From contig JALOLD010000005.1 of NCBI GenBank assembly GCA_025456145.1, positions 1 through 64,000 of the forward strand: a DNA stretch of 64,000 nucleotides, given 5' to 3'. Both the position numbers and the translations under genes were made by a program. Shown piece after piece: positions 41,131-48,897 of this stretch. The notes beneath the pieces were generated by a model, which had not been told where the DNA came from, searched no databases, and saw only the letters and a list, made by a program, of their open reading frames with translations. Origin of the DNA: Thermoanaerobaculales bacterium. Its GTDB lineage: Bacteria; Acidobacteriota; Thermoanaerobaculia; Thermoanaerobaculales; Sulfomarinibacteraceae. How positions within the stretch are numbered: position 1 is the first letter of the stretch; every line of letters begins with the position of its first letter.

Positions 41131-41598
41131 ATGACCTCAAAGCTCTCACAACGCGCCCAGAAGCTGTTCGTCCAGTACCTTCGGGAGAACAACCTCAAGG
41201 TCACCCAGGAGCGGCTCGCCTTGCTCGACGAGATCTTCGCGACCGACGAGCACCTCGACGCCGACGAGCTCCTCGCGAGGATGAAGGTCAAGCAGCGAAA
41301 GGTGTCGCGGGCGACGGTCTACCGGACCCTCGATCTGCTCGTGCAGTGCGGCCTGGTTCGCAAGAGCCGGCTGGGGCGCGAGCACTACTACTACGAGAAG
41401 ATGGAGCCGGGCGGCGGCCACCACCACATGGTCTGCACCGCGACCGGCCGGATCATCGAGTTCTGGGACGCCGAGCTCGACGAGCGGCTGCGCCGGATCT
41501 GCCAGGACCACCGGTTCCGACCGTCCTTCATCTCGATCCAGATCCAGGGTCTGAGCGACGAGGGCCAGAAGGTCGAGCAGGAGACGTCGTTCTTCTGA
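41131..41598 (+). CDS. fur: Fur-family metalloregulator
   Basis: 155 residues: N-terminal winged helix (about 8-85; LKVTQERLALLDEIF, SRATVYRTLDLLVQCGLV) and C-terminal dimerisation domain with the metal-binding GGGHHHMVC and IIEFWD. The structural-zinc CxxC is broken: the second Cys after HHHMVC is Thr, and no second CxxC follows. Ligands for the sensory metal are kept. It is divergent from the cytochrome bd-like pair and may control it. Fur, PerR or Zur cannot be told apart by sequence alone. Confidence 0.88.
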   Translation: MTSKLSQRAQKLFVQYLRENNLKVTQERLALLDEIFATDEHLDADELLARMKVKQRKVSRATVYRTLDLLVQCGLVRKSRLGREHYYYEKMEPGGGHHHMVCTATGRIIEFWDAELDERLRRICQDHRFRPSFISIQIQGLSDEGQKVEQETSFF

Positions 41599-41628
41599 TC
41601 CGCGCCGTCGGGCGGCGCCTCCCCCACC

Positions 41629-41652
41629 GGCCCCCGCCCCGGCGCGGGGGCC
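41629..41652. terminator. GC hairpin between the convergent Fur-family and tyrS genes
   Basis: GGCCCCCGC (41629-41637) pairs with GCGGGGGCC (41644-41652), a perfect nine-pair stem. There is no T-run, so it may act as a weak bidirectional terminator or with Rho. Confidence 0.5.
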
Positions 41653-41679
41653 TCGCCGTCGATGCCCCCGGGGTCCGGA

Positions 41680-42918
41680 TCAGGAGCGCCGGAGGCTCAG
41701 ACGGGCGATCCTCCGCTTGCCGACCTGGATCAGGGTCGAGCCCGGTCGTCCCGCGGCCAGGCTCGCGTTGACGTCGCGCACGACCTCCCCGTCGACCCGG
41801 ACGCCGCCCTGGGCGAGCAGCCGGCGGGCCTCGCTGTTGGACGGAGCGAGCCCGGCCTGGGCGAGGATCTTGGCGAGGAGGACCTCGTCGGCGTCGACCG
41901 CGAGCGCGATCTCGGCGATGTCCTCCGGGAGCTGACGCGCCGAGAACACCCGCTCGAACTCCTCCTGGGCCGCGGTCGCCTGGCCGGCCGAGTGGAAGTC
42001 GGCGACTACCGTGCGCGCGAGCTCCTTCTTGACCTCCATCGGGTGGAGCTCGCCCGAGCCGACCCGCGCGCGCCGGTCGTCGATCTCGGCGGCGGTGAGG
42101 TCGCTGAGCAGCAGCCAGTACTTCCACATCAGCTCGTCGGAGATCGACATGAGCTTGCCGAACATCTCGGTCGGCGGGTCCTCGACCGCGATGTAGTTGC
42201 CGAGCGACTTCGACATCTTCTCGATCCCGTCGAGCCCCTCGAGCAGGGGGAGGGTCATCACGACCTGCGGCTCGAGCCCGTGCTCCCGCATCAGGTGGCG
42301 GCCGACGAGCAGGTTGAAGAGCTGGTCGGTCCCGCCGAGCTCGACGTCGGCCTCGAGCGCGACCGAGTCGTAGGCCTGCGCGAGCGGGTAGAGGAACTCG
42401 TGCAACGAGATCGGCTGCTGGGCCTCGTAGCGCTTGCGGAAGTCCTCGCGCTCGAGCATCTGGGCGACCGTGACCTTGGCGGCGAGTCGGATCCAATCGG
42501 CCGACGACAGCGCCCCCAGCCAGCGCGAGTTGAAGTCGACGACCGTGGTGTCGGGATCGAGCAGCCGCTCGATCTGCCGCCGGTAGGTGGCGGCGTTGGC
42601 CTCGATCTCGTCCTCGGTCAGCTGGGGCCGGGTGCTCTTCTTGCCGGTCGGGTCGCCGATCAGCCCGGTGAAGTCACCGATCAGGAAGACCACCCGGTGA
42701 CCGAGCTGCTGGAAGTGGCGCATCTTGCGGATGACCACCGTGTGACCGAGGTGGAGATCCGGCGCCGACGGGTCGAAGCCGACCTTGACGACGAGCTGGC
42801 GGCCGGTCGTGGCAAACCGCTCGAGCTTGGCCCTGAGCTCGTCGGTGGGCACGACGTCGACGCACCCCTTGGTCAGATAGGCGAGCTGTTCGTCGAGGCT
42901 CGAGGTCGTCGGCTGCAT
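41680..42918 (-). CDS. tyrS: Tyrosyl-tRNA synthetase
   Basis: 412 residues: class I catalytic domain (HLGH signature at about 59-62, KMSKS loop near 235) and C-terminal S4 RNA-binding domain (about 345-412). The KMSKS-type loop and length place it in the TyrZ-like branch of bacterial TyrRS. A -10-like TAGTAT on the minus strand (42949-42954) and a GGGAGGG ribosome site precede the ATG. Confidence 0.96.
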   Translation of the reverse strand: MQPTTSSLDEQLAYLTKGCVDVVPTDELRAKLERFATTGRQLVVKVGFDPSAPDLHLGHTVVIRKMRHFQQLGHRVVFLIGDFTGLIGDPTGKKSTRPQLTEDEIEANAATYRRQIERLLDPDTTVVDFNSRWLGALSSADWIRLAAKVTVAQMLEREDFRKRYEAQQPISLHEFLYPLAQAYDSVALEADVELGGTDQLFNLLVGRHLMREHGLEPQVVMTLPLLEGLDGIEKMSKSLGNYIAVEDPPTEMFGKLMSISDELMWKYWLLLSDLTAAEIDDRRARVGSGELHPMEVKKELARTVVADFHSAGQATAAQEEFERVFSARQLPEDIAEIALAVDADEVLLAKILAQAGLAPSNSEARRLLAQGGVRVDGEVVRDVNASLAAGRPGSTLIQVGKRRIARLSLRRS

Positions 42919-42988
42919 GCGCCCTCCCGGCGGTCGCGCAGGCCAACAATACTACCCCACGGTCCGGGCGGCGCCACCGGGAGCGCGG

Positions 42989-44992
42989 TCACCGCCGAGA
43001 TCCCTCGACGATCGGCAGCGCTCCGGCGCCGGTCATCGGCAGCTCGTCGAGGGCCGGGATGCGGCCGAGCACCTCGCCGACCAGGGACCCCTCGACGGTC
43101 ATCACCTCGAGCTCGAGCTCGGCCGGCTGACGCCAGCCGGACGCGCCGGCCGCCACCGCGGCGCAGCGCCGAGCGTGACCGGTCACGCCGCTCAACTCGG
43201 CGCTGACGGCGGCCGCGACCCGACGCTTGACCGGGGCGAGCTCGTCGTCGTTCGCCGGAGCCTTCAGGCGCTTCCACTCCGCCGCGAGAGCGGCCTCGAT
43301 CTCGCCCACCGTCCCCTTCGTGGCGAGCACGAGCACCAGGATCGACCGCCCGGGGACGTAGGGCGCGAGGACCTCGACCCGCGCCTCGGGCCAGCGGGTA
43401 CGCGCTCGCGTCTCGAGCAGCTCCCGGGTGACGAGGATCGGCGCCTCGGAGCCGCCGAGCTCCATGTCGAGGGCGACCACGACCGCCGACTCGTCGCCGG
43501 GTGCGGCGACCCGGGTCCGCAGATCGGTCGGCACGGCCTGCACATCGGTCGTCGTCGGCGGCGCCGGTGCGGCCGACCAGAACTTCCCCAGGGTCTCGGC
43601 GGCGGTCTCGGCGTCGGCAGCCACCACCCCCAGAGCCAGGTTGCCCGATCGCAGGAGGGTCGCCGGCGACACCTCAGAGAAGTCGGTGAGACCGAGCAGC
43701 CCGGCCATCAGATCGAGCGCCCGACGGCGCGCGTCGTCACCGGCGGCGGTGAGGCTCGTGTCGTCGGCGAGCACCGCGGCGTAGGCGGTCGTCAGCTGCT
43801 CGACGAGCTCGCCGAAGCCGTCCGCCGGACCGGCGATCTCGATCAGCGAGGGCGCCGCCCGGACGCCGACGAACCCGGGTCGACGGGGCGCCGCCCGGAG
43901 CTCGCGGGCGAGCCGGGCGAGCACCGTCGCGGTCACCTCGCCGTCGAGGTCGGGCACCAGCACCGGTCTCAGGCAGACCACCGCCATCGGCGCGCCGCGT
44001 CGCTCGAGCACCGCCGCGGTGACGTCGTTGGCCAGCCGGTGGACCTGCGGGCCTGCGGCGAAGCGCGGGTTGAAGACCTGCGGCGGAAGAATGAGCTGGG
44101 CTCGACCGGGATGGAGCGGGAGCCACCGGGCGGCGGCGTCGCGGACGCTCGCCAGGGTCACTCCCCGGATCCCGAAGAGGACCTGGCGCACCGCCTCCTC
44201 GCCGCCGGAAAGCCAGGCGTCGAGCACCAGCTGTGCGGCTCCGGGATGGTCGTCGAGCAGCGCGAGCCGCCGGATCTCGAGCCGCCGTCGAGCCTCGAAG
44301 ACATCAGCCTCGGTGAGCGACGGGTCGGCGGCGAAGCGGGCGAGCGCGAGCCGCAGCTCGGTCACCATGAGCTCGGCGAGCTCGGGGTCGACCCGGCCGT
44401 CGACGATACCGAGGGGTCCCTCGACCCGGCTCTGCAGGAACGGCACCTTGTCGGCGACCAGCGACGGCACGAGCTCCCACAGCACCTCGATCGAGCTCCG
44501 CCGCCAGTCGGCGAGGGTGGGCAGCACCACCTCGAGACGGATCTGGGCGTCGCTGCCGGGCGCTCCGAGACGGCGGTCGAGCCCTCCCTCGGCGAGACCG
44601 GGCGCCGGCGCCTGATCGACCGACCGGGCGGCGCGATCGCCGATCGCGCGGGTGAGCAGCGGTCTGAGATCCTGGGCCGTGGCGCCGCCGACCGCGACGA
44701 TGACCGGCGGAGGGGCCTCCCAGGCGGCCGCGGTCAAGACGGCCTCGAGCTCGGCCGCCAGGGTCAGGCGACCGGCCGTGACCCGACCCGGACCGGGCTC
44801 GCCGGTCGCCGGCGGCCAGGCGACGGTGGTCGCGTCGGCCAGCGGCTGGCTGACGACGACGAGCTGGGTTCCCCCGGGGAGCGGTTCGACGAGCAGTGCC
44901 TGCGAGCCGGCCGCTCCGGCCCCGACGGCGACCGCGACCGCGACCGCCATCCCGCGGAGAACGTCTTTGAGAGCAGCGAGTTGGGTTCTCAT
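42989..44992 (-). CDS. Secreted M16-peptidase-like protein lacking the zinc motif
   Basis: 667 residues from the ATG at 44992; another in-frame ATG at 45004 is possible. N-terminal hydrophobic segment (about 12-35) that looks like a signal peptide or anchor, then two M16-like halves: the first begins PLPGGTQLVVVSQ and ends near LASVRDAAARWLP, the second begins VHRLANDVTAAVLERR. No HxxEH or inverted HxxEH motif is seen, so it is probably catalytically inactive, like the inactive subunit of heterodimeric M16 proteases. An active partner is not in the window. The gene is divergent from the membrane protein at 45011. Confidence 0.75.
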   Translation of the reverse strand: MRTQLAALKDVLRGMAVAVAVAVGAGAAGSQALLVEPLPGGTQLVVVSQPLADATTVAWPPATGEPGPGRVTAGRLTLAAELEAVLTAAAWEAPPPVIVAVGGATAQDLRPLLTRAIGDRAARSVDQAPAPGLAEGGLDRRLGAPGSDAQIRLEVVLPTLADWRRSSIEVLWELVPSLVADKVPFLQSRVEGPLGIVDGRVDPELAELMVTELRLALARFAADPSLTEADVFEARRRLEIRRLALLDDHPGAAQLVLDAWLSGGEEAVRQVLFGIRGVTLASVRDAAARWLPLHPGRAQLILPPQVFNPRFAAGPQVHRLANDVTAAVLERRGAPMAVVCLRPVLVPDLDGEVTATVLARLARELRAAPRRPGFVGVRAAPSLIEIAGPADGFGELVEQLTTAYAAVLADDTSLTAAGDDARRRALDLMAGLLGLTDFSEVSPATLLRSGNLALGVVAADAETAAETLGKFWSAAPAPPTTTDVQAVPTDLRTRVAAPGDESAVVVALDMELGGSEAPILVTRELLETRARTRWPEARVEVLAPYVPGRSILVLVLATKGTVGEIEAALAAEWKRLKAPANDDELAPVKRRVAAAVSAELSGVTGHARRCAAVAAGASGWRQPAELELEVMTVEGSLVGEVLGRIPALDELPMTGAGALPIVEGSRR

Positions 44993-45010
44993 GACCGGCC
45001 GCATGGTAGC

Positions 45011-45958
45011 ATGCCGGCGGTGGACCGACGGCCCGACCCGATGACGCCGAACGCGCTCCTGACGAGCTGGCTGGCGGCGCTGGCCGCGATCCCGGCCGGG
45101 TTGCTCGCGGCCGCCGCGGGGCAGGGGCTCGGCGGGCTGCTCGCCGGTGGAGCGTGGATCGGTGTCTGCCTTCCCTGGGACCGCCAGCCCTGGGCCCTGG
45201 TCAACCAACCGGCGCTCAACTTCGCCTCGCTGCCCTCGGCGGGTGGCTACTGGCTCGGCTCGACCGTCCTGCCCCTCGCCCTGGCGGCGGTCGTGCCGCC
45301 CTTGACGCTGCGCCTCCGCTCCCTTGCCGGCCACCTCGTCGTGCTCCAGACGGCGTGGGTTTCTCTCGTCGTCGCGGCCTCCTGGCAGCGGGTCCTCGAC
45401 CCAGAGCTCGCCCACCTCGCCCGCTGGCTGCACTTCCGCGGTCTGCCCGCCGAGCTCGGCTGGATCGCGGTCGCGGTCGCGACGGCGCTCGCCATCCCGA
45501 TCGCGCTCCGGCTCATCGCCCTCGCCCGGATCGTCCGTTTCAACCTCGGTCGCGCCCGCCGCACGATCCTGGTGCTCCTCCACCTCGTCCCGGCGCCCCT
45601 CGCCTGGGCGGCCTTCACGGTGTGGTTGCGCGGCGCCGTGCCGCTGGCGGCCTGCGTCGCCGCCGGGCTGCCCCTGATCGCCGGTCTCGTCGTCGCGTGG
45701 GTGGGCTACCCGGCGCCCCTGACCCACGCCGTGGCGAGGCTCAGACCGACCTCGGCGGTCGCCCTCGCGGCCGCGGCGGCGATCGGCTGGGCGGCGGGTG
45801 CGACGGCTGGCCGGCCGCTGCCCGACGGCCGCGTCGCGGCGCTGCAGTGGGGCCCCTCGACGAGCGTCAACAACATCCGAGACTGGATGGCGCCGCACCG
45901 GGCGCCGTGGATCGGCCCCTCCTCGAACGGCTCTCCCGACCGCCCCGGCCCGGGATGA
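45011..45958 (+). CDS. Polytopic membrane protein, unknown function
   Basis: Up to 315 residues with about seven hydrophobic helices and a short polar C-terminal tail; no family recognised. The start is uncertain: ATG at 45011, GTG at 45020 (preceded by TAGCAT, which would make it leaderless) or ATG at 45041. The first two lie within 30 bases of the divergent M16-like gene, so their promoters must overlap. High Ala, Leu and Val content throughout. Confidence 0.65.
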   Translation: MPAVDRRPDPMTPNALLTSWLAALAAIPAGLLAAAAGQGLGGLLAGGAWIGVCLPWDRQPWALVNQPALNFASLPSAGGYWLGSTVLPLALAAVVPPLTLRLRSLAGHLVVLQTAWVSLVVAASWQRVLDPELAHLARWLHFRGLPAELGWIAVAVATALAIPIALRLIALARIVRFNLGRARRTILVLLHLVPAPLAWAAFTVWLRGAVPLAACVAAGLPLIAGLVVAWVGYPAPLTHAVARLRPTSAVALAAAAAIGWAAGATAGRPLPDGRVAALQWGPSTSVNNIRDWMAPHRAPWIGPSSNGSPDRPGPG

Positions 45959-46039
45959 CAGACACCCGGGCCTCGGTTATCCTGTGAGAGCGCGTCGCCG
46001 CGCCACCCCCTTCGACACCGTTCGGATTGGAGAGCCACC

Positions 46040-46552
46040 ATGAATGTCAAGGTCGAGAAAGCCCTCAACCAGCAGGTCCACGCCGAGTTCTTCTCCTTCT
46101 ACCTGTACCTCTCGGTCGCGGCGTACTTCGCCGCGAACCATCTCGACGGCTTCGCCCACTGGATGCGGGTCCAGGCCCAGGAGGAGTTCAACCACGCGAT
46201 GAAGCTGTTCGACTTCCTCAACGAGCGGGGCGGAACCGTCGAGCTGCTGCCGATCGACGCCCCGGCGCGCGAGTGGCCGGGCCCCTCGGCGGCGGTCGAA
46301 GCGGTGCTCAACCACGAGCGCGCGATCTCGGGCCGGATCAACAGCCTCGTCGATCTCGCCACCGCCGAGAACGACCACGCGACGACCGTGATGCTCCACT
46401 GGTACGTCAACGAGCAGGTCGAGGAGGAGGCCACCGCCGACACCCTCTTCCACCAGGTCAAGATGGTCGAGTCGAGCCCCTACGGTCTGCTCATGATCGA
46501 CCGTGAGCTCGCCGGCCGGCCGGCCGCGGCGGCCCCGAGCCCGGCCGAGTAG
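46040..46552 (+). CDS. ftn: Ferritin
   Basis: 170 residues, normal for bacterial non-heme ferritin. Four-helix bundle with ferroxidase ligands visible: E16, the EExxH of AQEEFNHAM near residue 50, and a later Glu pair in NEQVEEEAT. Stores iron as a 24-mer. A TATCCT -10 is 55-60 bases upstream, and GGAGAG precedes the ATG. Its last 62 bases overlap the convergent ATP-grasp gene. Fits iron control by the Fur-family regulator 5 kb away, though no operator is clear. Confidence 0.95.
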   Translation: MNVKVEKALNQQVHAEFFSFYLYLSVAAYFAANHLDGFAHWMRVQAQEEFNHAMKLFDFLNERGGTVELLPIDAPAREWPGPSAAVEAVLNHERAISGRINSLVDLATAENDHATTVMLHWYVNEQVEEEATADTLFHQVKMVESSPYGLLMIDRELAGRPAAAAPSPAE

Positions 46553-47417
46553 GCCGCGCCCCGCCGAGCTCGACGAGGTGGTCGACGATCGCGGCCGCCA
46601 CGTCGATCCCGGTGGTCGCCTCGAGGAAGCTGAAGCCGGGGGTCGGGTTGACCTCGCCGACCAGGGTCCTCTCGTCGTCGCGGAGCAGGTCGACCCCGCA
46701 GACCCCGAGCCCGATGGTCCGGGTCGCCGCGACCGCGAGGGCGGCCGCGGCCCGGTCGGGCTCGATCGGCTCGCCGCGACCGCCGCGGGCGGCATTCGAG
46801 CGCCACTCGCCGCCGACCGCCGAGAAGCGCGCCGCCGCGACCACCCGGTCGCCGACGACGAGCAGCCGGTCGCTTCGGCCCGCGGTCTCGACGTGCTCCT
46901 GGACGATGATCTCGTCGCCGAGGCGCCACAGGCTGTCGAGCACCGCCTCGAGGTGATCGGCCGACCGGCAGAGGATCACCCCGACGCCCATTCGCGACCG
47001 ACGCTGCTTGACGACCACCGGGAAGCGCAGCCGGGTACGGACGGCGGCGGCAAGAGCCTCGGGATCGGCGCCGGCCAGGGTCGTCGGTACCGGCAGACCG
47101 GCGGCGGCGAGCGCCGCGACGGTGCGCCAATGGTCCCGGCCGACGCGGACCGCCGGCGCCGGGTTGGGCGTCGCGGCGCCGGCCCCGGTGAACGCTTCGA
47201 GAACCGCGAGCAGACTGTCCGGACGCCAGTTGCCGACCCTCGCGAGCACCGCGTCGGGTCCGGGGCCCGGTTCGAGCGGCCAGCGTCCGCCCTCGCTCGA
47301 CACGACGATCGTCGTCGCGTCGACGACGTCCAGCGCGACGCCGCGGGCGGCGGCGGCGGCGGCCAGGCGGCGGTTGCTCGCGGTCTCCGGTCGCGCGCTG
47401 AGCAGCAGGATCCGCAC
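46491..47417 (-). CDS. RimK-like ATP-grasp ligase
   Basis: 308 residues from the GTG at 47417. Family with LysX, RimK and CoaB-type peptide ligases: ATP-grasp core with FPVVVKQRRSRMGVGVI, EHVETAGRSDRLLVVGD and the metal-binding GEVNPTPGFSF. Such enzymes join amino acids to protein tails, LysW or cofactors. The gene tail overlaps ferritin on the other strand by 62 bases. A TACAAT sits six bases before the GTG, so its mRNA appears leaderless. Substrate unknown. Confidence 0.82.
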   Translation of the reverse strand: MRILLLSARPETASNRRLAAAAAARGVALDVVDATTIVVSSEGGRWPLEPGPGPDAVLARVGNWRPDSLLAVLEAFTGAGAATPNPAPAVRVGRDHWRTVAALAAAGLPVPTTLAGADPEALAAAVRTRLRFPVVVKQRRSRMGVGVILCRSADHLEAVLDSLWRLGDEIIVQEHVETAGRSDRLLVVGDRVVAAARFSAVGGEWRSNAARGGRGEPIEPDRAAAALAVAATRTIGLGVCGVDLLRDDERTLVGEVNPTPGFSFLEATTGIDVAAAIVDHLVELGGARPTRPGSGPPRPAGRRAHGRS

Positions 47418-47423
47418 CCCGGC

Positions 47424-47429
47424 ATTGTA
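47424..47429 (-). promoter_or_regulatory. -10 element for a leaderless GTG start
   Basis: TACAAT on the minus strand, six bases from the GTG at 47417, so transcription should begin on the start codon. No Shine-Dalgarno is present. It is less than 80 bases from the similar element of the divergent DUF4388 gene. Confidence 0.5.
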
Positions 47430-47502
47430 CGTCGCGACCGCCGTACCGGCCCCGTATGGCCATCCGGAGAGGGTCCGGGATGAACCTCGCCGGCGCTCCG
47501 GG

Positions 47503-47508
47503 TATACT
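47503..47508 (+). promoter_or_regulatory. -10 element for a leaderless ATG start
   Basis: TATACT followed by six bases and then the ATG at 47515, so position +1 coincides with the start codon. No Shine-Dalgarno precedes the gene. Confidence 0.6.
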
Positions 47509-47514
47509 CCCGGG

Positions 47515-48891
47515 ATGATCCGCGGGAACCTCGATCGCCTCCACCTCGGCGATCTCCTGCACTGGCTCGAGCTCGGTGGGCAGACCGGTCGGCTGACTCT
47601 CACCGACCGGGTCGGCGAGCGCCGTCTCGATCTCCTGCACGGCCGGATCGTCTATGTCTCCTCGACCGTGCCCGAGGAGCGGCTCGCCTCCTGGCTCGCC
47701 CGCGACGGGCTGCTTCCGGCGACCTCGGTCCGCCGCCTGCTCGCCGCATCGATGCTCCGCCACGAGCTCTTCACGGATGTCCTGCTCGCCGAGCGGGCGA
47801 TCAGCGAGACCGCCCTCGGGGCGTCATTGACGGTGCTCGCCGAGCTCATGATGAGCCGGATCCTCGACGCCGCCGAGCTTCGCTTCGAGCTCGACCCGAA
47901 CCACCCGATCCGCGATCCGTCCGGGCTCTACCTCAGCCTGACGCCGAGCCGTCTCCTGCTCGACTCGGCCCGCCGAGTCGACGAGTCGAAGTACCCGCGC
48001 TCGACCTCGCCGTCGCCGGTGCTGCCCCTCGACGAGGAGGCGGTGGAGGACTTCTTCTGGCAGCTCGTCCGCCAGGGCATCCCGGGCGACGACCCGGTCG
48101 ATGGCGACCAGCTCAGCGCGCTGCACGACATCGTCCGCAACGTCATGGCGAGCCTCGCCCAGTGGCTCGCCTCGAGCACCGGCCTGGTGCCCCAGCCGGC
48201 CGATCAGGGCGAGATCATGGCGGCCGCCCTGGACACCACCGGCCGCGTCCGGTTGTTCGGGCTGCCGCAGACCGCCTGGAATCTGATGGTCCTCGCCTGC
48301 TCGATCCGGGCCGATGAGCTGACCCCCCCGGGGGCGCTCGCCGAGATCGACGACTTCGCCGCCGCGCTCGATCTGTGGCCGGAGGTCACCGCCGGTCGGC
48401 GGTGGGAGCGGGGCCGGGCCGGCGCCCTCGACCGGCTGACCCGGCGTGCCGCGATCGTCTGGTCGCGAGGCGCCGCCGCCGCCGCCGCCGAGCTCGAGGC
48501 CGACCCCGGCGCCGCCGAGCTGGCCGCCCATCTCCTCACCGTGCCCACCGACCTCGTGCTCTGGGTGCTCGCCGCCCTCCCGGTACCCCACAACGGAATC
48601 CGCCGCGCGCTGCTCGCCGAGCTTCCCCGCCGGATCGGCGCCGGGCTGAGCCACCTCGCCGACTTCCCGCCCGAGATCCGGCAGGTGCTGCACGGCGCCC
48701 GACCGACGCTGCTCGGCGCCTGCCTGCACGTCAGCCGCGGCCTGGTCCCCTCGGCGGCGGTCTGGCCGATGACGATGCCCGACGACGAGGCGATGCTCTC
48801 GCTCGCCGCGCCCGATCGGCTCCAGCGGGCGGCGGCCGCCGCTCGTCAGGCGGTCGAGGGGCTCGGTCCGACGGCGCCTCCGGTCGGCTGA
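47515..48891 (+). CDS. DUF4388 (PATAN-type) domain protein
   Basis: 458 residues from the ATG at 47515. The N-terminal 100 residues show the DUF4388 pattern (MIRGNLDRLHLGDLLHW, GQTGRLTLTDR, LHGRIVYVSS). The rest is helical, rich in Ala and Leu, without a recognised fold. It is convergent with the MglA-GAF-kinase fusion, from which it is separated by six bases. DUF4388 proteins frequently accompany MglA-type GTPases in polarity and gliding systems, so the two may work together. A second DUF4388 protein is at 30543. Confidence 0.82.
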   Translation: MIRGNLDRLHLGDLLHWLELGGQTGRLTLTDRVGERRLDLLHGRIVYVSSTVPEERLASWLARDGLLPATSVRRLLAASMLRHELFTDVLLAERAISETALGASLTVLAELMMSRILDAAELRFELDPNHPIRDPSGLYLSLTPSRLLLDSARRVDESKYPRSTSPSPVLPLDEEAVEDFFWQLVRQGIPGDDPVDGDQLSALHDIVRNVMASLAQWLASSTGLVPQPADQGEIMAAALDTTGRVRLFGLPQTAWNLMVLACSIRADELTPPGALAEIDDFAAALDLWPEVTAGRRWERGRAGALDRLTRRAAIVWSRGAAAAAAELEADPGAAELAAHLLTVPTDLVLWVLAALPVPHNGIRRALLAELPRRIGAGLSHLADFPPEIRQVLHGARPTLLGACLHVSRGLVPSAAVWPMTMPDDEAMLSLAAPDRLQRAAAAARQAVEGLGPTAPPVG

Positions 48892-48897
48892 GACCGG

